The notes beneath the pieces were generated by a model. It saw only the letters and a program-made list of their open reading frames with translations, was not told where the DNA came from and did no database searches. The translations under genes and the position numbers were made by a program. From Brienomyrus brachyistius (taxonomy: Eukaryota > Chordata > Actinopteri > Osteoglossiformes > Mormyridae): a DNA stretch of 64,000 nucleotides. Position 1 is the first letter of the stretch. Each line of letters begins with the position of its first letter. The stretch covers positions 10,510,435 through 10,574,434 of the forward strand of contig NC_064538.1 in NCBI RefSeq assembly GCF_023856365.1, given 5' to 3'. Shown here piece by piece: positions 1 to 8,889 of this stretch.

Positions 1-179
1 AAGCTGCTGTGTGCAATCAAAGACATTTCTTGCGTTAAATCTTTTAGCTTCTTTGCTGTGTCCTTTGTCACAAAGGGTAGGCTGTAAGCACATCATCAAC
101 CATCAGATGACCAGCCAACAGACTGAACTCATGACTTCTAGAAGAAAGATTCTGAAGCCCGAAGACAAGAAAAACTCAC

Positions 180-267
180 CTTCGCAGTCTCCCTCCGTAA
201 AAGCCCCATTCACACTGAGTATTAGCGTAAGCGCAAGTGCTGCCGAAAAACCACTAAAATCAAACAT
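180..267 (-). CDS. manf: manf exon 1 (signal peptide)
   Basis: Mesencephalic astrocyte-derived neurotrophic factor, a secreted/ER-resident saposin-like protein induced by ER stress. The exon encodes MFDFSGFSAALALTL, then a hydrophobic stretch to NGAFTEGDCE, and ends one base into the next codon at GAAG|gtgagt. The GDCE ending and phase match vertebrate MANF exon 1 (human LRPGDCEV, from memory); the Cys is the first of the saposin fold. An in-frame TAA lies seven codons upstream of the ATG, so this is the first usable start. AALALTLILSV is a good signal-peptide core. The remaining exons lie to the left of the window; 1-179 is intron 1. It follows dock3 on the same strand, as in human. Confidence 0.8.
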
Positions 268-409
268 CGCAAAGTAAAAATGTTAACACCTGACAAGCAA
301 GTACTATTTAACCAAAACAAAGAATGACATTGAACAGTACACTTGCACACCGCTAAACACTCAACGAGGGTCCACATCCAAACACCCTCATACAATTTTG
401 CGTTTACTT

Positions 410-580
410 TGAGATAAAAGCCCGCCCACAAGGCGCTCCTATTGGATACGACTAAGACAAGAGTCCACTTTTTCAAAGACGATTGGACGAGCTTCGACAC
501 CGTTCCACGAACTTTACCTTGATTGGCCATGAATCTTGAGACCGGGACTACGGCCAGTTGGCGCCCGTCAATTGGGTAAA
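410..580 (-). promoter_or_regulatory. manf: manf promoter with four CCAAT boxes and a GC box
   Basis: On the minus strand CCAAT occurs at 571-575, 522-526, 482-486 and 441-445, roughly 40-50 bp apart, followed by GGGCGG (about 421-427) and a TTTTAT stretch. The first CCAAT is followed, after 9 bp, by CCAAC (557-575), resembling the ER stress element CCAAT-N9-CCACG with two mismatches. A CCAAT-rich promoter suits the known UPR induction of MANF; activity here is inferred. Confidence 0.5.
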
Positions 581-759
581 TGTTCGCCTACAGGTGTGAA
601 TCATTGCATGTATAGAGGAGTCTGATTTGCTTGTGTCTAGCGGGGTGTTTGTTGTGTGTCGCTCATCCTCAAGAAACGCGAGGTACTCTGATGCATTTTC
701 TTAATTTCTGTGTGGATATGCATTGAATAGCAAATATGTATTTAGATGTCTGTTAGCTG

Positions 760-985
760 GCGGGGGCAGTCTGATGCACAAGGCAGGGGTATACTCTGGA
801 TACCAGTCCATCACACACACACAATAGGTAATTTACCGATACTAATTTAGCTAATTCCATGTTTTGGTCTGCAGCGGGGATAGGGAAACACATGCAAACT
901 CTACAAAAATAGCAGAGTCGAGATTCGTACCGTGGGAGGTGTGAGGCAGCAGTACTACCCATCGCAGCACTGTGCCACACCTTGA
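760..985 (-). mobile_element. degraded tRNA-headed SINE
   Basis: Read on the minus strand it goes from GTGTGGCACAGTG and a CCTCACACCT stretch through GAGTTTGCATG to GATGGACTGG, the layout of the full SINE copies at 30398 and 58069. Heavily mutated. Confidence 0.75.
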
Positions 986-1499
986 TTCTAAAGAGAACTG
1001 AAGGCTAAAAGCTCAAAATCACATTGAAAGCAAGAAAAGGCCAAAGTTAACCACTATCATCCATAAACTATACTGAGGCATCTGTTTATATGGTTTAATT
1101 GTATAGCTGTATAGGTGAACACAGGTTAGGAAGCACTGCAAAGAATTTAAAACTGGAATGCATTGGTTTCACAGATGAATTCAAGTGAGCCACTACCCTA
1201 CAGCGAGTTTTGCCCTAGTTTTAGGTGTCGGACAGCGCTCTGTAATCTCACTGTAATTTGTCTCCGCTGCATTCATTACCTCTCTATCCTGATTAACTTC
1301 TCCACCTCCCCATGATGAGAAGAAGCCATATGACATTGTATCTGGTTCACATAATGTGGCTGTAAATCTGGTTAGCCTTTTTTATTTAAATGTATTTATT
1401 TTTGTCAGTGTTTTGTATTTCTTGCTTAAATATTAATGGATGATGTGGGGATTATAAATTTAAGGGAATAATTGCAAGTTCCCTGCAATATATTGACAC

Positions 1500-1622
1500 C
1501 GACTCCCAGGTACAGTATGCCCCAGCCTTGTGCCTCTGCTGCCTTGCCTGGGGTAGGCTCCAGCACCCCCAGCCACCCTGACCAGGATAAGTGGGTAGAA
1601 GATGGACTGATTGATGGATATC
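1500..1622 (+). mobile_element. SINE 3' tail fragment
   Basis: Matches the end of the 30398/58069 SINE: GCCTTGTGCC, GGGTAGGCTCCAGCAC, AGGATAAG and a GATGGA tail. 5'-truncated. Confidence 0.7.
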
Positions 1623-1639
1623 AGAAAAGAAAGTAAAAT

Positions 1640-1885
1640 GAAACTTTACTTGTCATTTGTACAAGTTCAGTGCTGTTACACATATCCAGTCCTGCACATC
1701 TCAGATGAGGTGAGAATAAAGCTTGGGGTCTGAGAACAGGTTCAGCTGCCCATCCAAAACCCCGGGAGCATTTTTCAAGGGGTTAGGGGCCTTGCTCAAG
1801 AGCCCAACAGCAATGTGGCTGCTCTGCTAGCATGGGATTTGAACCAATGACCTTCAAGTGACAACCATAGAGGCCTAACTGACTG
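1640..1885 (-). mobile_element. second tRNA-headed SINE family
   Basis: On the minus strand a tRNA-like head (B box GGTTCAAATCC) is followed by the body motif CTTGAGCAAGGCCCCTAACC. A related copy lies at 59040-59195. Family name uncertain. Confidence 0.6.
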
Positions 1886-4131
1886 GCAGGGGTGTCTAAT
1901 GAGGTACTGTAATGTCATTTTGTAACATGGATCATTTGCAAGCTGAAGGTCTACATATGGACAGTGAGATATTTATGTATTATGGACACTTCACATTCAA
2001 CAAGAATTCTGTGTTTCTAGGCCTTTTTAGACATGAATCTGATTATGTTCGTTTTGTCTGTCTACCTCAGCAACAGATACGACATGCAGTTATCAAAAAG
2101 GACCTGTAAGAAAATAGAGGAAGGAGATGTCATCACTAATGTCAAATATTTACCCCATTGGGCTGCATTCATGCACTGATGAGGATCGCGTAAAGGTAAA
2201 CCGAAGACCGTCTGAAGAACAATGAAAATAAAGAGAATTTATCGCTCACAATGCCTGCACTACTGCCTTGTCAACACTTGATGGCAGTAAATCCAAACAA
2301 CATGAATTGGATATTTCATGTGTCTGTACTGTATGTACACCATGTTTTAGCACAGTATTAACAGCACAAATTTATTGTGGAAAAAGACATGATAACAGAC
2401 ACTGTTATACTATGTTACAGCAATCCTGTGAGCATGTCTGTCTGAGCATGAATCAGTCATTGGTTTTTGTCCAACTTGTCAGTCTTCGCCCTCTCACTGC
2501 ATTAGCTGACAAAGTGTTTTCATTTAGGTTACACAGAATTATTTAGCATTCAAATAGGAAAGACCTCATCACAAGACAGCAAATTCTGACTCTAACCTAC
2601 TCCTAAGTCCAGCAAAGGCCTCTTACCATATGACTTAGGTGCTGTACTAGTGCAGTTTGGAAAGCTGATTGGCAATTTAGTCAAATTCCAGAAGCGTGGC
2701 ATCAAATATGCTTGATTTGAGAAGGAGATATGATGCAGTGGAAAAAGTGACTACATCCCTTGTAAATTATTTTTCAGCATTTTTGGACAAATTTTAAATG
2801 TTCATTTCAACAGTACTGATAAAACTAAAAAAGCTCCACCTCAAATTTACATTTAGCAATCATTTACACTATTAAAAAGTTACATTTCTTGTGTATGACA
2901 GTAATATGTTAGTATATCCCAATATTTATCACAACATTCAACCTAAAAATTTGAATCAGATGCACACATTATGTAATCAACTAGTCTTGTTTAGTCATAG
3001 CCAGACCCTACAAATTCAGGCCAAGAGCCAAGTGCAAGGTGCATCAGGAAGTCTGGAAGTGTTGTGCTTCGCTGCTTCAAGGCCTGGGCAGCTCACAGTG
3101 TCTACGGTGAATCTAGCATCAGAATTTCTCCAAGTCCATGTAGAAACTCATGTAACAAAGAAATGCTTCCGCGAGCTTGTTTCTGCCAGCTACTGAATGT
3201 AGAGATGTACATACTTTGTTTTACATTTCTACTGAATTTTGTTGAATTTTTAAGTAAATTTTTTTTGCTTTACTATGTCACGTTTACCTATCTGCCCACA
3301 TATATTGAAAAAGACGACGAAGTTTTTTTTTTTTTTGGGTGGGTGTACTTACTTTTTCAAGGCCTTGCAAATGTTACCTTGTTTGCATGTATTTCCATGT
3401 TGCTACAAAATCCACTTGTAGCTCCACCTCTTAGGCTACAGTAGATACTCGGGTGCAAAGGAAAAACATTCCAAATGTCTGCCATTTGTGTATGACATTT
3501 TTGTCACACAACCGCCTGAAAGGAAACGATTATCCTATCTGGATAGTGGTGTCAGTGACGGGTCGAAAATGTAGGCACACACATTGCGTAGCAAGTTACC
3601 TGTGACTGACACAAAGATGATAGAAATCCCAAGAAAAATTGAATAGGGCATACAGCTCACGGTGTCGAAAGCAACCGTACAGGACGGATAGCTGGAAGGG
3701 AGGAGAAAATGCCCTCAGAGCATCACAAAGCTCTGAAATCACTGGGATGAGTTGTCACAGATAAATGGTGTTACCTTCAAAGGTGAGAATACACTCATTC
3801 CTGTCAGAGAGAAGAAATTATGGTATATTCATGCTAGTCACATAGACATGAAAGCGAGAGCTGGGGTCATAACGTTTTGGTCCAGGACTGTAATGTATAT
3901 TCAAAATATGGTTGGAAAATGGCCCTGATTCTTAATCATCAAAGAGTTAATGGTATGTCACAGGATCCCAGACAGGCTGTAACACCTTAGAGCTACAGAA
4001 CCATTTACACAGAACAAAGACTATGCTGCCGTGGACTGCTGCAGCTTTATAACACCATTTCTACAGAAAGTAACACGTTTCAGATAATTACCCTGATACA
4101 TACAGGATTTAATATTTTTGCAACCTGTATT
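1886..4131. other. intergenic, no gene seen
   Basis: AT-rich sequence between manf and dock3. Short ORFs here have no recognisable domain. Around 3300-3450 are a few low-complexity T runs. I see nothing else. Confidence 0.5.
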
Positions 4132-5390
4132 ACAACCTCATTTACAAAAAAGTTGGGATGCTGTGTAGAATGTATATAAAAACACAATGCAATGATTCAC
4201 AAATCATATAAACCCATATTTAATTGAAAATAGAACAAAGACAATGTCATGCCTGGCTCGTCCAATCCTCGTCTGTGCCACGCCCCCTTATTATCCTCGT
4301 GTGCTTCCCTGATCATGCCCAGCTGTATCCTGTTGTTTCGCCCTGTCTTGTCTATATCAGTCCACGTCTTGCCCTGCTTGTTGTCCGTCATTAATGTTAG
4401 TTGATGTCTGTGATGCCCCGCTCTGCCCGTAGCCGTCTTCCCCTTAATAAATCCCCCGTTTTCCCCGTCTTTTGCCTGCCTGCCTTGTCTTTCCCTTCCT
4501 CCTGCCCGCCTATCTGCCCGTCCGTACCCGCGATCCCTGACAGACAATATATCAAATGTTGATGGCATCTTACCTACAGTTTTAAAAGGGATGAGGGATA
4601 ACTTCTCTGGGTCCGAGCTCATTTAAGATGGACTGAGGCAAATTGGAAAACTGTCCTATGGTCTGATGAATCAAAATTTCTAATTCTTTTTGGAAATCAT
4701 GGACACTGTGTCCTCCGGGCTAAAGAAAAGGGGACCATCCAGCTTATCAGCAGACAATTCAGAATTGCACACCTGGGAAGGCACCATTAAGGCCGAACAG
4801 TATATACAGGTTTTGGAGCAACATGTGCTGCCATCCAGATGATATCTTTGAGAGAAGGTCTTGTGTATTTCAGCAAGACAATGCCAAACAGTATTCTGCA
4901 TGTACTGTATTACAATAGCATTGCTCAATATAAGAGTCCGGGTACTAGACTGGCCTGCCTGCAGTCCTGACCTGTCACCCACTGAAAACATTTGCAGCAT
5001 CATGAAAATGAAAAATATGAGGCGACCCCGAACTGTTGTGTAGTTGAAACCCTATATCAGGAAAGAATGGAACAACATTTCACTTTCAAAACTCCAGCAG
5101 CTGGTCTCCTCAGCTCCCAAACGTTTACAGAGTTCTGTTAAAAGCAGAGGTGAAGTAACACCGTGGTAAACACTCTCCTGTCCCAAGTCTTTGAAATATG
5201 TTGCAGTCACCAAATCCAAATTTGGAATTTATTTGTCATAAAACAGTAAAATTACCCAGTTTCAACATTTGATATGTTGTCTGCTTGTTCTATTTTCAGT
5301 TAAATGTGGGTTATTGTGATTTGTAAATCATTGTATTCTGTTTAATCTATGTTTTACACAGCGTCCCAACTCCTTTGGAAACGGGGCTGT
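4132..5390 (+). mobile_element. Tc1/mariner-like transposon, defective, with nested LTR
   Basis: Long inverted ends: 4132 onward (CAACCTCATTTACAAAAAAG, GTTGGGATGCTGTG) mirror the right end (CGTCCCAACTCCTTTGGAAA). Inside, the plus strand encodes degenerate transposase pieces including FWKSW, QDNAK and VLDWPACSPDLSPTEN, the Tc1 DDE-domain signature. Stops and frameshifts make it dead. It is interrupted by a solo LTR at 4245-4542. A reverse-oriented relative lies at 51203-52434. Confidence 0.85.
4245..4542. mobile_element. solo LTR-like insertion
   Basis: 298 bp beginning TGTCATGCC and ending CCCTGACA (inverted TGTCA/TGACA ends), flanked by the 5-bp duplication gacaa (4240-4244 and 4543-4547). 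Contains AATAAA on the plus strand. TG..CA ends with a 5-bp target duplication are diagnostic of an LTR. No internal retroelement is present. Confidence 0.75.
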
Positions 5391-5894
5391 GCAGCAGGCA
5401 TGTAATATCCTTAAAGTAATACAGAGAAATTAGTCATTCCAGTCCACTGGAAAAATGTTTGCAAGAATTGTGGTACAAATATATTATGCATCCTGTGACT
5501 TTAGCTATTTCAGAAGCTCTTATACAGTTAAAGAGTGAAATATTTTTCTCTTACAGAAGAAAGGAGACATAATTTTAACATGGTAATATACTCGATGTGC
5601 TTGGTCTGAACACCCCAGAGAGTGCAGATGGACTACAGTATAATGAGTGACTAAGCTACAGTCATGAGCCATAAAAGCATGAATGTGTGAGCAGTTTCAT
5701 AATTTTATTCATGCGTTAATCCTGAACATCATACGCTGTACCCAGCACTTAACAGAAAATATGACCTTAAGGATTAGAAAAAAAAACGTGATTCTAAGGT
5801 GAAAAATCACATTAGAGCACTCAGGACGGCAGGCAAAGGTGTTTACTTATAAAAACCTGAAGCTTTCATTTTTGGAAATATACAGCTAAAATCC
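5391..5894. other. intergenic, nothing recognised
   Basis: AT-rich unique sequence without coding or repeat signal that I can identify. Confidence 0.4.
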
Positions 5895-6155
5895 ATCCAT
5901 CTTTTAACCAGCTGTCCAGGTCTGGGTTACCTGGAGCCATTCCCAGGGTAGATAATGTCCATCACAGGCCACATACACACTCTATTGATGATTTACAGTA
6001 TAGACACCGATTTGTCTTTGGACTGCAGAAGGAAACCAGAGTGCCCTGGTGAAACCTGTGCAACCCAGGGGCAGCTTGCAAACTCCTCCACCCAGAGCTG
6101 AGGCTGGAATTGAACCCCCATCCCTAGGGATGTGAGCCATCATGCCACCCACAGT
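5895..6155 (-). mobile_element. tRNA-headed SINE, near full length
   Basis: Starts on the plus strand with ATCCATCCATC, then the reverse of the SINE body, and ends with GAATTGAACCCCCATCCC, the complement of a degenerate B box. Confidence 0.7.
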
Positions 6156-6571
6156 TAATATTCAGTTTTAAAAAAGTATGCCTAACTTAACAGGTTTACT
6201 TGCAAATTTGTCTCTGGGCAAAAACTGCATTTCAGTTCATGTTTCACGGAGCATAATTTTATAATCAGGGATGCACAATATACAGACTTTTGAAAACCAC
6301 AGAAAAGAAATCAGACAGAGCAGACTCAATAAAACATATTCTTTAATGTTTTGTATCATTATTAGTCCACATTGCAATGGTTTAGCAAGTAAGAAAAATG
6401 TGTGAATTTCACAACTAAATCCACATCTGTTTATTCATGCTGTAACAACGTATACAACATAGTGCTGTCATGATTGTGCAAAGCTTTTTTGTTTAAACTC
6501 TACTTGGCTTGCAGGTAAAACTGTCTTTAACACAAATCACAGTAATTACTTAGCCTTTAGAAGAGTCACAT

Positions 6572-6584
6572 TTTATTTTTTATT
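6572..6584 (-). terminator. candidate poly(A) signals for dock3
   Basis: Two overlapping-region AATAAA hexamers on the gene strand in an AT-rich tail, about 1.8 kb past the stop. Plausible for a DOCK-length 3' UTR, not proven. Confidence 0.35.
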
Positions 6585-7828
6585 TATGTATATCATATAT
6601 ATAAAATACAATTATCATAAAGTACAAGGCAGACAATCACAATCTATACATGGTTTGCTTATTATACGTTTTATAAATAAAAGAATCTCAGAGATATTAT
6701 TTACAAAAGTAAAGCCACGCGAGATGATCATTATTACACACCCTGTGTCAGGTTTTTCCCACAATGTCCCAGATTCACTGCTCTTTCCATTACACCCATG
6801 AGCCAAAAATATATTGGGAAAAAGCCGTAATGAAAATAATGACCAAATCTCCAAAGACACAAAACATCTCTGCGTATATATTTACTGTACATACAAATAT
6901 CTTATATGCGCACAAAGAAAATGCCTTTATGAAAAAGCAGAAATAAGGCTGAATCATTACAATATTTAAGAGGCTTAGGAGTATAACATGACGGACATTT
7001 CTAAACATTCTCCTGTTGATTTGTTTGGAGATAAAGGAGGCGTGTAAAAACAAGTAGAAAACGAATGTTGAGATTTTGTTTTTAGTATGGGGGCTGTGGT
7101 TAAACAGCGGAACATCATTAATGAGTAGATTATGGTTTAATGGAAAAATGAAGGAAATACTGGATTTACTAAGTTGGACGGAGCCTTTCTCCACCTGCCT
7201 TGTTAGTATAAAGGGCTCCAGGCATATGAAATGGGTGCATAGAAATATGCAATAACATAAGGAAAATAATGTCTGATGGAGAACTATGCTAACTTACTAT
7301 AGGGCCAAAAATGCTACTTTTGAGGATCTCTGACCACTGAGTAGCATCCAGTTGATTATTTCACTGGAAGGTCATACAATTCTCTGCCTGACTTGTGATA
7401 TGTAGCATCTTCTGTGGATACCAAACAGTACAGTTGGAATCTGCACCCAGGTGAGTATTATGCCCTAAACGCTCTGCCCACTGAGCAGTGGCCGATTAAC
7501 TACAAGGAAACTGAAGCGGTGTGAAAGCAGAAATTAAGGTTAGGCTTAGAGGGAAAAGTGCAGAGAAAACTGATTTCAGGAAAACATGGGGATACCATGT
7601 TGGAATAATTTTTTTGTTTTCATTTTTGTGGAATAGCAAAAATGCTGGAATGTTAATGACAGAAAAAATCAGATGTCTCCAGGCTCCAGCTGTTCTCCTA
7701 CCTCCCTCTTCTGCTCCTCAGCACCATCTGCATTCCCACACCCTGTCCACCATGCCACCCCCGCCACACCTCCTGGCTGCTGCCGACATCCTCACATTCT
7801 CCTAATCTACTCTCCCTCCTGCTCTCCC

Positions 7829-8402
7829 CCGGAGCCCCGCCCACAAACCCCATAGCCATCGCTGTGTCTCTCCAGAAGCCCCGCCCACAAACCCCATAGC
7901 TGCCTGTCTACCCTGAAGCCCCGCCCACAAACCCCATAGCCGTGTCTCTCCAGAAGCCCCGCCTACAAACCCCATAGCCATCTGTCTCCCCCGAAGCCCC
8001 GCCCACAAGCCCCATAGCCGTCTATCTACCCCGAAGCCCTGCCCACAAACCCCATAGCCGTCTGTGCCTCCCCCTAAGCCCCGCCCTGAAACCCCATAGC
8101 CGTCTCTGCCTCCCCCGAAGCCCCGCCCACAAACCCCATAGCCGTCTGTCTCCCCCGAAGCCCCGCCCACAAACCCCATAGCCATCTGTCTCCCCCGAAG
8201 CCCCGCCCACAAACCCCATAGCCGTCTATCTCCCCCGAAGCACCGCCCACAAACCCCATAGCCATCTCTGTCTCCCCCGAAGCCCCGCCCACAAACCCCA
8301 TAGCCGTCTGTCTCCCCTGAAGCCCCGCCCACAAACCCCATAACCATCTCTGTGTCTCCCCTGAAGCCCCACCCACAAACCCCATAGCCGTCTCTGTGTC
8401 CC
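7829..8402 (-). repeat. 40-bp minisatellite, 14 copies, G-quadruplex motif on sense strand
   Basis: Consensus on the plus strand starts CCGAAGCCCCGCCCACAAAC and continues CCCATAGCCGTCTGTCTCCC; units vary from about 38 to 46 bp. On the dock3 sense strand each unit junction reads GGGG-TTTGT-GGG-C-GGGG-CTTC-GGGGG, a textbook four-tract G4. Lies directly after the dock3 stop. Units are stop-free in several frames, which is why long spurious ORFs appear here. Confidence 0.95.
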
Positions 8403-8412
8403 CGGAAAGGGG

Positions 8413-8889
8413 CTAGGGGATCTTGTGTTGCAGGGGTGCTGGCAGAAGCATTGGCTGCTGCCGAAAGCCTTCTTCAGGGCGACAGACCTCCCTAAAATAG
8501 GGCTTGGATGTAAGCGTGGGATGATGCCCATGGCACAGATGGGCATTATTCTGGTAATAGAGATGATCCTGTGGGGGGCCGGAGTTGACGCCCCCAGGGG
8601 CAGAGTGGCTGCGGCACGGTAAGGGCTTGGCAGAGTGGATGTCGTCGGGTTCAGAGGAGCTGTAATGAACATACAGGTAGGGTGACCCTGTGACCTCGTC
8701 TGGAGTCCAGGCCTGACTGGGAATGGACTCTAAGGTGTCCGTTCGACCGGGTGGCTCTGACGGTGGGGCACACTGGCTCTCGCTCAGGGAGGACACGCCG
8801 CTGCTGGCACTACCCGACAGGGTAGAGTTGCTGCCATCCAGGCCAGAGTGGAGGATTGTGGGCGAGGCAGGGATGGGATGCAGAGGAGA
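8413..8889 (-). CDS. dock3: dock3 exon 53, last coding exon
   Basis: Reads [19 protein letters not shown] to PLQHKIP and stops at TAG (8413-8415); acceptor gatccgcag. 158 codons. The start and middle ([32 protein letters not shown]) match mammalian DOCK3. After that it diverges: the SH3-ligand motif PPALPPKPY appears as HPTLTSKPY, and the mammalian end (RKAPLPPG) is missing. A 40-bp VNTR begins about 10 bp past the stop, so the C-terminus may have been cut back when the array formed. Confidence 0.92.
   Translation of the reverse strand, partial: SPLHPIPASPTILHSGLDGSNSTLSGSASSGVSSLSESQCAPPSEPPGRTDTLESIPSQAWTPDEVTGSPYLYVHYSSSEPDDIHSAKPLPCRSHSAPGGVNSGPPQDHLYYQNNAHLCHGHHPTLTSKPYFREVCRPEEGFRQQPMLLPAPLQHKIP

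Larger units (their letters stand above)
6560..8412 (-). other. dock3: probable dock3 3' UTR
   Basis: Follows the stop codon and ends near two AATAAA signals on the minus strand (6572-6577 and 6579-6584 read as TTTATT on the plus strand). The first 580 nt are the 40-bp VNTR; the rest is unique AT-rich sequence with no exon-like or repeat signal I recognise. Extent is inferred; RNA data are not available here. Confidence 0.4.

Noticed and set aside
557..575. A true ERSE in the manf promoter
   Set aside because: The second half is CCAAC instead of CCACG (two mismatches), so it is reported only as ERSE-like.
4197..4622. 141-codon minus-strand ORF
   Set aside because: Runs across the LTR and both Tc1 flanks, so it cannot be an ancestral gene.
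6790..7194. 134-codon hydrophobic minus-strand ORF
   Set aside because: AT-rich UTR-like sequence giving F/I/L by composition; no splice or family support.
7802..8385. Long minus-strand ORFs of MGFVGGASGE / GLWAGLRGR type
   Set aside because: They are the 40-bp VNTR read in three frames, after the dock3 stop.
8074..8415. Stop-codon readthrough extension of dock3 through the VNTR
   Set aside because: TAG followed by CCC is not a strong readthrough context, and the extension is repeat-derived and not conserved.
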